Shown here: piece after piece, positions 44,183 through 53,500 of the stretch | How positions within the stretch are numbered: the stretch's first letter is position 1 | How the letters are laid out: each line of letters starts with the position of its first letter | Assembly (NCBI GenBank): GCA_030704615.1 | Contig: CM060731.1 | Span: 62,540,756 to 62,604,755, forward strand | Source of the DNA: Takakia lepidozioides | Lineage: Eukaryota > Streptophyta > Takakiopsida > Takakiales > Takakiaceae | Length of the DNA: 64,000 nt | Reading direction: 5' to 3' | Made by a program: the position numbers and the translations under genes | Notes under the pieces: generated by a model | Databases searched by the model: none | The model's input: only the letters and a program-made list of their open reading frames with translations | What the model was told of the DNA's origin: nothing

Positions 44183-44561
44183 GGGTACGTGCATGTGATC
44201 AGCGTGCAGAGTTGTTCAAGAAAGTCATGCCCATGGCTTTTGAGAACCTTGCCATTGCATAGCATCGTGATACGTTGAGGTATGCCACTATACGTGGTGG
44301 AGGATATCGTCCTGGGGTTCGGAGGTTTAGCCCTGGTGACTATGTTTATTTGCAACAGACTGCTCCTACGACTCTGGATGTTACTGCAGGGCGTGTTATT
44401 CTGAGGGTTCGAGAGGTGTTGCCCTCAGGGGTCCTGATCTTAGAGGGTCGGGATGGCATGACTTGGAAAGACCATTGCGTAATTGTGCGCCATGTCACCT
44501 TCCCCAATGTCGATGGCAGAGTTGACCCAAAACTTGGCAGTGGGTTGGGTTTGCAGGTTTG
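44183..44561 (+). CDS. Integrase C-terminal domain of the DNMT element (3' part)
   Basis: After the solo LTR the integrase continues: AELFKKVMPMAFENLAIA, then a TAG where a Gln codon is expected (about 44261), then HRDTLRYATIRGGGYRPG, FSPGDYVYLQQ and VREVLPSGVLILEGRDG with DHCVIVRH. This is the SH3-like C-terminal part of plant gypsy integrases. The TAG is a C-to-T change of CAG. Confidence 0.85.
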
Positions 44562-44708
44562 AGGTGCATGCTTTGTGGGTCTGCCAAAGGGGCAGCCACC
44601 ATGCTGGTGTGTGATCGGTGCTCAAGGGGTTGGCATATGGGATGCTTGACACCACCTCTTGAGAAGGTTCCTAACGGAGATTGGTTGTGTCCACACTACT
44701 TGGGATAG
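44562..44708 (+). CDS. PHD finger at the integrase C-terminus of the DNMT element
   Basis: In the +1 frame relative to the preceding domain, and ending at TAG 44706: RCMLCGSAKG, then MLVCDRCSRGWHMGCL, PPLEKVPNGDWLCPHY. This fits the C4-H-C3 pattern of a PHD finger (C-x2-C, C-x2-C-x4-H-x2-C, W-x-C-x2-C) with the usual LVCDxCxxxWHxxCL and WxCP words. The eighth ligand is Tyr (TAC) instead of Cys (TGC), a G-to-A change. PHD fingers commonly bind histone H3 tails. In a retroelement this could steer integration to chosen chromatin, as chromodomains do in chromoviruses. The frame offset and lost ligand mean that this copy is damaged. Confidence 0.8.
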   Translation, partial: RCMLCGSAKGAATMLVCDRCSRGWHMGCLTPPLEKVPNGDWLCPHYLG

Positions 44709-44968
44709 TGGCAGTGGACATGACTGGAGGCAGCTAACAAGACATGGGAGGCCAAGCTCATAGGAGTCAATACATGAGATCCCCAAGCTCAGTTCACAGG
44801 TTGCAAGACGGCGACTAACGATGGGGCAACTCTTGCACCCGGCCTCTTGATCTATCGAGTTTGAGTGTAGTAGGGATAGTGGTGGAGGACTTAGTGAGGC
44901 TATGGTCACTATCACATCTTGTGGCTACCTGGACTTAGAGGGACCTAAGCACCAGCTAGGGGGGCGAT
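44709..44968 (+). promoter_or_regulatory. 3' untranslated region and polypurine tract of the DNMT element
   Basis: 260 bases without coding content, ending in GCTAGGGGGGCGAT right before TGTGTGGACTAG. The G-rich purine run directly before a TG is the expected plus-strand primer site and argues that the real LTR of this element starts at 44969 (segment X). Confidence 0.6.
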
Positions 44969-45155
44969 TGTGTGGACTAGTGACTGCCATAGTGGGCAGC
45001 GTAGTAGTAGCCTAGTGACTGACTAGTTGTAGCCTAGTGGTTGGACTAGTGGCTGGACTAGTGGTAGACTAGTGGTATACTAGTGTGTGGTGTGCACATG
45101 TTTGTGTGGTTTTAGACAGCGATGTAGTTGTGTAGCGATATGTATGCGCACGACA
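44969..45155 (+). repeat. Terminal repeat segment X, first copy
   Basis: 187 bases from TGTGTGGACTAGTGAC to GCGCACGACA, with an internal run of (GT)GGACTAGTGG-like 10-14-base repeats. It is repeated at 45485-45672 with a handful of differences. It is followed by GC and segment Y. Confidence 0.85.
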
Positions 45156-45157
45156 GC

Positions 45158-45484
45158 TGTCAAGTTTTTTACCACTAGTGTGAAACTAGCTAGGAAATAG
45201 CTAGCTTTTACATATTGACATTTGGGATTGGCCCAAGTGTCAATCCAGGGGTCAAGGCAGATTTAGGCCCTGGAGTGGTTATCTTCACGGCAAGCGCGGG
45301 AGGCTCATCTTTCTCGAGTTGAGCCTCACCGCGCCTAGCTATGGCGCCGTAGTGTGGATTCCCCATGGCGTGGGGTGCACTTGGCTTGACTTGTATTTGA
45401 GTGATGAGGTTATATATGCCTGAGTTTATGCTTCAGCTTTGTGAGCTCGCATGAGCTTGTGCTTTTATTCTTCTTCTTTATCAT
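45158..45484 (+). repeat. Terminal repeat segment Y, right copy
   Basis: Nearly identical to 32660-32986, starting TGTCAAGTTTTTTACC and ending CTTTATCA; it includes the TATA-like GGTTATATATGCC. The X/Y joint reads GACAGCTGTC, a 10-base palindrome. Confidence 0.85.
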
Positions 45485-45672
45485 TGTGTGGACTAGTGAC
45501 TGCCATAGTGGGCAGCGTAGTGGCAGCCTAGTGACTGACTAGTTGTAGCCTAGTGGTTGGACTAGTGGCTGGACTAGTGGTAGACTAGTGGTATACTAGT
45601 GTGTGGTGTGCACATGTGTTGTGTGGTTTTGGACAGCGATGTAATTGTGTAGCGATATGTATGCGCACGACA
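45485..45672 (+). repeat. Terminal repeat segment X, second copy
   Basis: Second copy of the X segment; it ends CACGACA and is followed by CGTG and the interrupted gypsy A gag frame. Together with Y and the first X it gives the order X-Y-X at the right end of the element. Confidence 0.85.
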
Positions 45673-46523
45673 CGTGATTGATCTTCTTCCTGTACCAATT
45701 CCCTTAATCTTTCTTGCAAAGAAACAGAAGGAGTGGCATCCAACTCTAGTTCTTCCGATATAGATGATGTACTCTTTGATCTTAATGGTGTGAGAGGTCC
45801 AGATGATTCCCCTATGTCTATTCCTCTCTCCCAAAGATATGGATAATTAGCTTTCAGATAGCTTTCTCTTTTTGCTGAATATCTCTGTCGTCTAGCTTCT
45901 CTTTCATCACTTATGTCCCATGTCTTTCATTTCTTTTAATGTGGCAATAACCAAAACTCTCTTCTGTAATATCTCTCGTATATGCCTGGGTTTCTTTCAA
46001 GCTTCAATGCACCATTGGTTATACTTGAAGTCTCCGTTACCATATAACCATATGGCAAACAAGTCTGAAAAGCTGTTCTTGGTGTGAGTTTGATCCACAA
46101 AATATCCTTTGGAATCCAATTCTTTACCAGTACAAGCTCTTCATGCATATGAGTATAAACATTCACCTTTCTTTCTTCCCAGCCTTCAAATTCTACTCGC
46201 TTAATGGATAGCAATGCTATCACATAAACCAATGTTGGTAACCAACGTGCTCTTCCTCTACAGGCTACCTGATAAATCTTTATCACTCCTTTCTCCAGAC
46301 CCCATTCCGGATCAGCATCATGCACTCGCTTAAGAATATTTTCTTTACAACCGTCTGGCAATTCCAAGAACCTTTGAAAGAATTGTTTGGACAATCTTTC
46401 TTCCTTCGTTCCACAGGGAATTTGATTCACCTCAAATTCTTTAATGGTCCAACCACCATGATCCCACCAGATGCCTGTCACATCTGGTTGTTCATGTCTC
46501 AGGTCCCCAGTATGGTCGCCAAA
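45673..46523 (-). CDS. Gypsy A leader and N-terminal Gag extension
   Basis: Directly inside the 5' LTR. The minus-strand frame (FGDHTGDLRHEQPDVTG, WDHGGWTIKEFEVNQIPCG, FFQRFLELPDGCKENIL, EWGLEKGVIKIYQVACRGRA) runs to about 45936. After two close stops it continues REARRQRYSAKRESYLKANY and LQERLRELVQEEDQSR to 45673. From there it is in phase with 32659 leftwards, into Gag. I do not recognise the domain. Tat-lineage elements often carry an extra ORF in front of gag, and this may be a fused counterpart. The two stops could be mutations or mark a short intron. Confidence 0.6.
46503..46523 (-). promoter_or_regulatory. Primer-binding-site candidate of gypsy A
   Basis: Reading away from the 5' LTR on the minus strand, the first bases are TTTGGCGACCATACTGGGGA. 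A TGGCG... stretch two to three bases inside the LTR is the usual form of tRNA primer sites in plant gypsy elements. I cannot name the tRNA with confidence. Confidence 0.5.
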
Positions 46524-47497
46524 TGTCGCGCGGCTTTTACTCACCTCCCTTTTCGCTATTCGAGGCGGAAACTCCAAGATTGAAGAGTTGGAAATCTCTA
46601 AGTACTCAGCCCGCGCAGAACAATCAGTCATGACCTACAGCTAGTGTATCATGGGGGTGTTTCCTATTTGTTTCCCTTTTGGTATTCATGTTAGCTATCT
46701 TACCATTGATAATTAAGTATCAGTTTGCTTTATCAATCTATTGGATTCCATCAACTCATCCATTCATTCCACAGCTTCACTCAGATCTCTCTACACAGTG
46801 TGATTGTATCGTAAAAGTATCCGATTATGATTTATCAGGTATCAGGCCGAAGCCATTGTGTCTCTAATCTACTCTACAATATCATTACAGCCTTGCATAT
46901 ATCAAGCATCTACTCATCATCTCTCTATCTTCACTTCCGTTCTTCATCTCTGCCCGATCCCCTCTCCTCCATGACCAAGAAGTCCTCCTCCGAATGATAT
47001 CCCTCCATTCCCCGTTTCTCCCTTTATCTTCCTATCCGTGGTTCTAACCGTTTCCCTCACTAACCGTCGTCTGTGAATTAACATGTTCCCTTCGCAGGTG
47101 TTGTTCCCCACAGTCGTTCCCTGTCCTACTCTTCGTTCCCTATGATCGTGACAGCTGTGTCAAGCTGTGACTGGCTGTGTGAAACTGTGACGGGCTGTGA
47201 CTGGCTGTGCGACTGTGTTTGGCTGTTCGGCTGTGACGACTGTGACGGGGCTGTGACGGGCTGTGTTGGCTGTGACGACTGTGTCTGCTGTGACGACTGT
47301 GACGGGCTGTGTTGGCTGTGTCGGCTGTGTCGGCTGTGACTGCTGTGACGACTGTGACGGTTGTGACGGGCTGTGTAACCCCCTCTACAGTGCGCTGCTG
47401 TCACCCCTAAGGCTCCTGTTGGTCTCAGTCTGTGCAAAAATTAAGGGTACCCTACAGATCCCGTATAAGTGTCTAAGTCCCCGACAGTCCTCTAACA
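46524..47497 (-). mobile_element. 5' LTR of gypsy A
   Basis: 974-base LTR in minus orientation: ends TGTCGCGCGG at 46524 and CCTCTAACA at 47497 (plus-strand reading). It holds a shorter CACAGCC array (47150-47375) than the other copies and the 46-base segment missing from 2661-3790. A primer-site-like sequence lies just inside it. Outside it is CCCCT, the reverse complement of the AGGGG that follows the LTR at 3790. Confidence 0.9.
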
Positions 47498-48057
47498 CCC
47501 CTCTTCCCATCGACGGCCCAATCCCCCGAGACGTGGCCGTTCCCTTGACGTGCCTTGATCCCCCTTCCGGACCGATAGTGATCCCCCAACCCTAATCGCC
47601 CGCCACGTGTTGTGTCTCCCCACCCTCGACCCCCCCCCCCCCCCCGGCGTCAACGGCGGAACAGGGGATCGTCCCCCATGGCGGTCCCCTCTCCGTTGAT
47701 CCCCCACACCACCTGGCGTGATCCTCCATCCTTCCGCTGCCCCACCCCCCCACCCCACCCCCATCCGCGATCCCTCTTCCACGTGTCAAGTGTTAGGGCT
47801 GTTTGCACATGGCTATCATTCTGTTCGTCTGTGTCATCCTCACCCATCCAACGGCCATGCACGTCCCCCGCCATTTTTGGTATGCAAGATGAACGGAGTG
47901 GATGTATTGAAATTAGGGTTTCCAGCTGCTCGCAGATTTGATCCTCTTTGCGTGCGTGTATGCTGCACTTGCGCGTGTAGTTTGCTGCTGTGTACTGTTT
48001 CTGCAGGACGCGTGTGATCTGCTGCTGTGTACTGTTCCTACAGGGGTGTCGGGCATC

Positions 48058-49204
48058 ATGACTGGATCTTCGGAGTTGCGCACATCATTCCTTCTATCAC
48101 AGCAGCGTGGCACGTTGCAAATCCCCCCGGATGGTTCCTTCAACCATAGGTCGCTTATATGGACTCCAACTATTTCAAGTGGAGATGGACATCGTGTGAA
48201 TACGGATGTTGCGGTCATTCCTTGGACCAAGATCGACGATTTTGTGAGAGGGGAGGAAGAAAGAGCAGAGGCGCCCCCTCACTTCAACAGAACGGTGCCT
48301 AAAAAAGGAAAGCATGAGGAGGGCGAGCTCTTAGCTCCAAGGGCCAATAGTTGCTCTCTTGTGATAAAGTCCGCCTTCACCTTTGTGGTTTCTAGATGGT
48401 CTGTGTGTGTTCTTTGTAATGGCATGCTGCTTGTTTGCATTGTTTGCTTTTCTATTTTGTCAAAATGCTATGCTCTCTTGCTCCGAGTATTCCACTCCGC
48501 CGACGTAGTTCTCATCATTGTTCAGGTTCCATTGTTCTTATGGACCTGAGGACAAGCGCACAAATGTAGTACATGTCAATAAACATTCTTTGAAGAGAAG
48601 GAACGGCAGGAGAGGGTGTGTGCTTAATGCATCATCGCCTTCTTACAATAACCACAAAGGGGCGAGACGGAAGAAAGTCGTTCAGGGAGAGTCCATCAAG
48701 AGGGGTTGCCTCTGTCAGTTTAGGATTGGACGATGCTACCTGGATCCTTCTCTTGCTGTCATAACATACTACAACAAAAACCATGTTGATGGATGTGACA
48801 AGGTCTGCCATGGCCATATTGACCCAACTTCAAGTAACACCCGTTTCGCGTACGCACCTCATCTTAGTGAAGAGGTTAAGATGTGGATAACGGATAGCAT
48901 ACGTGCTGGGTTGTCGCCTACTGAAATCATGGCCCAACATGAACAACGGGTATTTGACAGCAAGGTCAATGGAGAGAAGTGGTGTCGTGATGATGTTGTG
49001 CTTGAGCATGACATTAGAAACATCATGGACAAGCTTGCATGTGAGACTTTCAAGCGACATAAGGACGAGGGGACCAGTCTGAAGATGTGGAAGGAGGCCC
49101 CCCAGCCCCAAGTGTTTTCTTCTATCAAGAGGACATGCCGATGCCCTCTGGAGGAACACGGCGCGGCAATGTCGACCTCAAATTGCCATTGCATTCAAAC
49201 ATAA
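48058..49204 (+). CDS. MULE transposase, N-terminal exons
   Basis: Exon one starts at ATG 48058 (MTGSSELRTSFLLSQQRGTL) and runs to about 48375. A TTCAG acceptor at 48526 opens exon two: FHCSYGPEDKRTNVVHVNKH, then a CCHH zinc-binding part (CLCQFRIGRCYLDPSLAVIT, NHVDGCDKVCHGH), as in FAR1/FLYWCH-like N-termini of plant MULE transposases, and a helical region (HLSEEVKMWITDSIRAGLSP, WCRDDVVLEHDIRNIMDKL). The frame ends at 49202. The DDE domain follows only after 580 bases of GGGGATCA-rich sequence, an intron or insertion. Confidence 0.65.
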
Positions 49205-49781
49205 TTTCAGAAAAAAACAATGCTCGAAATGGGTGACAAACGAACGTCTCTTGTGATGCGACCTTCGGAACCAATGAACACAAGGTGTGTGGAATCGACG
49301 GCGTGGACTCCTAGGAGCATGAGAGCATAGCATCTTTCACTGTGAAGGGGATCAGTGGGGAGCCGGGGATCAGTGGAGAGCATGGGCACAGGGGGGAGCA
49401 TAGCCTTATCCGATGTGTAGGGGATAACGACATTGGCTCATCACCATGGACCTATTAATCCCCCTATCGGATTCGACACCACGGCTGCCTCAGCCCATTA
49501 GGGGACCAGACACATGGACCAAACTCCATTATGTATACTGCTCTGTATATGTTGGGACCATTTTGGGACCATGACGTGTACTTGTGTGATTCGTAGCGAG
49601 GGGTGCGCCGGAAGGAGGGAAGACAACTTAGCAAATGCATGCCTTGGGGGGTTATAGAGAGGAATGATGGAGGGATGGTCTCTTTCCAGGGGATCATGGC
49701 ATAGCTCACATGGGGGATCACATAATACTAAAATGAGAACAGAAGGGGTTACAGGGTTCGGGGTTCACCTACTGTGATTTC
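49205..49781. repeat. GGGGATCA-rich interval between transposase parts
   Basis: Contains repeated (G)GGGATCAGTGG and GGGGACC words on both strands and no coding signal. It may be an intron swollen by the same short repeats found at the element edges. Confidence 0.5.
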
Positions 49782-50110
49782 TTGTCATTAATTTCAGTAA
49801 AATATTTCGCCTATTTTCAAAATAAAAGTACTTACATTGCACATTTTCGTCTTTGTGTGCAGTATGCCATGTATACCCTTATGGTCTTCGACATTTGGCT
49901 GAACGGCATCCCTGTTGCATACATAATATCTTCAAGAAACAATGCCAACGATTTGTCAAATTGGATGTTGGCTCTTCGTCAAAAGCTCCAGGCCGATCAG
50001 CCGGATTGGCGTCCCAACGCATGCATTGTGGACGATGCCGATGCTAAGATTAACACCATTCGGTTTGTTCGCAATCCCTCCCCCCTACCAATGAACTTCC
50101 ATTGCCTTGC
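49782..50110 (+). pseudogene. MULE transposase DDE domain fragment
   Basis: The frame gives YAMYTLMVFDIWLNGIPVAY, IISSRNNANDLSNWMLAL, WRPNACIVDDADAKINTIRF. These are the words around the first two catalytic Asp residues of plant MULE transposases (VFDxWxNGxPVA, VDDAxAEIxAIR). The third part with the Glu and the SWIM zinc finger is missing; the frame runs into GGGGATC repeats. Confidence 0.75.
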
Positions 50111-50230
50111 CTGCTTCTGCATGAGGAGCACTGAGAGGGGACCAGTCACAATGTTTCCTTGTGGGGGATCCGTGTAGAGGGGACCAAGAGTGTAGGGTTG
50201 CATGGGGGATCAGTGATCAGGGGACCAGGA

Positions 50231-50411
50231 GACTCAGGGTACTAGGGGATCAGGAGCAGCAGATCTTAGATCCGACAATGATCGAGGGTCCAGGATTCCA
50301 AGGTTGCATGGGGGGATCAGTGAAAGGGGATCAATTATGGGATCAGTGATCAGGGAGGACACTCAGGGTAGCAGGGGATCAGGAGCAGCAGATCTTAGAT
50401 CCGACAATGTG
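50231..50411 (+). repeat. Direct duplication of about 130 bases
   Basis: ACTCAGGGTA(C/G)... with GGGGATCAGGAGCAGCAG and ATCTTAGATCCGACAATG appears at 50232-50281 and again at 50362-50411, giving a period of about 130 bases in the MULE edge region. Confidence 0.75.
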
Positions 50412-50513
50412 ATTTTTATCGGCCTTTGACTGGCCATAGGAGGGCTCATGTATTCCCCTTTCATTGCCTTCACCGGATCTGTATGAGGGGTTCAGTCAAA
50501 GGGGATCAGGGGA

Positions 50514-53500
50514 TCATGAGCAGGGGAGCACTAATGAGAGAATCATACTTGTATCTGATTTGTGGTGCTCTTGTGGTATTGTAGTGGCCTTGCTAATGCG
50601 GTTGAGCCCGAGCCATGTCACTGGTTGGTGGAGATGACTGTCCACCAAATGGAAATAACTGCCCTTCTTTTGGCTGATAAGGAGGTAACTTCTCAGGCAT
50701 AGGAGATCCCCGTCATTTCTTCTCTGCCATTTGTATTGCATAATCCTCAGCCATGTCAAAAGGTTCCTCCATAGAACCAGTAGTATCAGAATCATCTTCC
50801 CCCCGGTGGCCTTTCGGTGCCCTTAAGTGGCTTCTCAGGAATCCTACGTGGCATATAGTGTTTGCCCACCATGTTTGGAAGCTTAAACTTTAAAACTTGT
50901 ATCAATCTCTTGCGGGCAAAATTAGTGTACGCCCGCAGCTCCTCGTCTGTATAGCTAAGTGGTGTGCCAATGACGTTGAAGAAATGTAACCACTTTCTGG
51001 CTTCATGCCCCTTAGAAAAAATGTGGTCAAGACCCAAGTTTTCCTTGGCCAAATTCTCCAGAGCAAAAGTTAACCAAGAACGAAGTTAGGGATCCTTCTA
51101 AAGCATGATATTTACATCATACAGATATGTATGTGATGGAACTGAAGGTAACACCCAATGATCCCCATTGGAATAAGTCTGAAATCTTATCTGCATCTTT
51201 TGCTGCTCAATGTGATAGCGTGAAATAAAGCAAGCAGCATAATACAGTCCATAACCCATGACCAAACTAGGTACCTCCTTGGTCTTGGTGTAGATGTGTC
51301 CATGAACAATCTGGAAGGCAATTAATTCCTTCAGCATGGTACCTGCCTCAGACCAGTATTGTGCAAAATGGTGATCTTCAATGGGTCTGTCATTTGGAAG
51401 AACTTTAGTCCGAGTTGCCACTGGCAACCAAATGCGCATAATCTGGTAATAGTGTGCCAAAGACTCTGGAGGACTGAATTCTTTCCAAGCCAAATCCATA
51501 ACAATGGGAATTTGGTTGAAGGGCATAATCATATCCCGATTGTATTCAAGTGCAGCAGGAGTAGTAGGTGGGTTAAAAGAAGCATCATCCCAAACCTCAG
51601 ACAGTGATTGCTGCAGTTCCAAGATATCAACACTGTTGACCTGGCATGGTTGTTGTAATTCAGTTGCCACAGTCCCTCCTGATGTTGGCAAGTCTTGCAC
51701 TTCCTGTGCTGAAGATTGGAAAATTAAAGTCTTGGCGTGCAGATAAGTAGCCATGAGCTGTTCCTCAGGAACAAATGCCATTTTATCAATGTTGGAGCTC
51801 AAGTCATCCACTTGAGTCTGCAGCCCTTCCACATCCTCTTGCAACTCAGCTATCCGACTATAGACATTGTCTATAGTGGTTGTGGCAATGTTCTACACCC
51901 GTAGCCTGAGATTATTCATCTCATCTCGGGTGAGCTTTCTTGGTGCCTTCCCTGCCACTGGCCCTTGTGTTAACCACTCTTGCAAAAGATGATTATCCAC
52001 CAAGTCTTGTGTAGTACCACGGAGGACCTGCTCCTCCTTGAGTCTATATATTTCCAACTGTTGTTGTAAACTCTCCATGCGCTTCGCATGAGGTTCAACC
52101 AGAGCTGCATAGGCAGCGGACAGATTATTGGCTTCTTTCCAGGCCTTGTCAGTCACAGAAAGCTTATTCTCCCGTACTGTGATTGTTTGCTGCAATTCAA
52201 GGATGTACCTGTCCTTCTGGGCATCGACCTAATGGTACTGCTGAAAGATATCCTCATTGCGACAGATAGTAGCCTTCATGTCAACAATGAGTTTCGCCTG
52301 CTCCACTGACTCTGTCTCCAACATTAAGCATCTCTCAGCTTGGTTCTTAACTTCTAGTGCAGTCAACTCCAGATTAGTCGTTAGTGTGGCACACTGTATG
52401 GTCATTCTCTGATGGACTGCTTCCAACTCTGTATGAAGCAACTGCACTTCCTGCAGCTTGCCCTCATGCGTAGCGTGCAACTGGTATAGTTGTTGCTTCA
52501 ACTCTTTCTGCAACTTGAGGTTGGCCTCCACATCCACCTTATTTGCACACTCAGTGGCAATTCTTGCCTCAAACTCTTGCTTGAGCTCCTCCCTCAATGC
52601 TGCCAATTGTGTGGAAGGAACATGGGTCTTGACATAGGTGCCCAACAAATTAAGTGTCTTGCTTATGGAACTCATAAGCATGGCCTGTTGTGGGTCTTCA
52701 TGGAGAACTTGCTGCTATTCTTCCTGATCCTTCATAGTTTGATGTTTCACAAATCAGTCAGGTCATGATCCCACATGATCTTCTTCCTAAGCAACCTCAT
52801 CCTCCACAGGTGCTGCAGTTCCCTTGCCTTTGACCCCTTTAACCTCCACCACAGGTTCGGGCATAACCTGCACAGCAGGGATTTCCTTGGGCATACCCTT
52901 CATCTTTGGTACCATGGGTTCTCCGACCATGCCAGAGTTTTCATAGAGAAGGTCGCACTTCTTAATTTCTGCCACTACTTGCTCTGTAGTAGGGATGTCC
53001 AACCCCTCTCCCTCCACAGTAAGAGGCTCCGGTGTAACAGCATGTCCAATTTGAGTTACCCCTGGGGCAACCGGGTCAGCTGGCTGTGGTGGCTGTGGTA
53101 CTGAGGTGACTTCTTCCTCCCTCTCTAAAGGCTGTGCTTCCAGTAATAACAGCCCTTTGTGCTGTTGCTCCTCATCCTACACATAAGCTATGGAAACATC
53201 ATCATGTGGATTCTTTATGGCCAATGGATCCGCCACTACAGTTGCATCCCTCTTCTGTCTCTTAGACTAGTGCTGCCCCTCCAATCCCCCTTCACCTTGT
53301 GAAGAGCCTTGCTCCTCAACTGCAGTGGCTGCCTCAAACACCCCCATTACTTTGCGTTCTCGCGCATCAAGCAAGCAAGAATCAAAGATAATCTGCCAGA
53401 CACAAAGATCGGGGACTTGGCAGTACTATTTTGTAACCGTTTCATCTCCTCCACCAGACCACTGTACATCATCTCCGCCCAAGCTACATCCTCTCCTCTC

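Larger units (their letters stand above)
32660..45672 (+). mobile_element. DNMT-bearing Ty3/gypsy element inserted in gypsy A gag
   Basis: The block starts TGTCAAG and ends CGACA. It is bounded on both sides by the four bases CGTG (32656-32659 and 45673-45676). If the block and one CGTG are removed, the minus-strand gag frame of gypsy A is continuous. Inside, in + order, are a long untranslated leader, gag, protease, DNA cytosine methyltransferase, RT, RNase H, integrase, PHD finger, a polypurine tract and a repeated terminal region. A solo LTR of another family sits in the integrase (43095-44182). The terminal repeats are permuted: Y (32660-32986) at the left and X-Y-X (44969-45672) at the right. 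Confidence 0.8.
47498..50510 (+). mobile_element. Mutator-like (MULE) element, broken
   Basis: A stretch with pieces of a MULE transposase in + orientation, embedded in G-rich sequence with many GGGGATCA/GGGGATCC words (47500-47700 reversed, 49330-49720, 50160-50510). The sequence at its left edge is cut by gypsy A and appears to continue at 3791. The right edge is cut at about 50510 by gypsy B sequence. Terminal inverted repeats were not identified. Confidence 0.65.
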
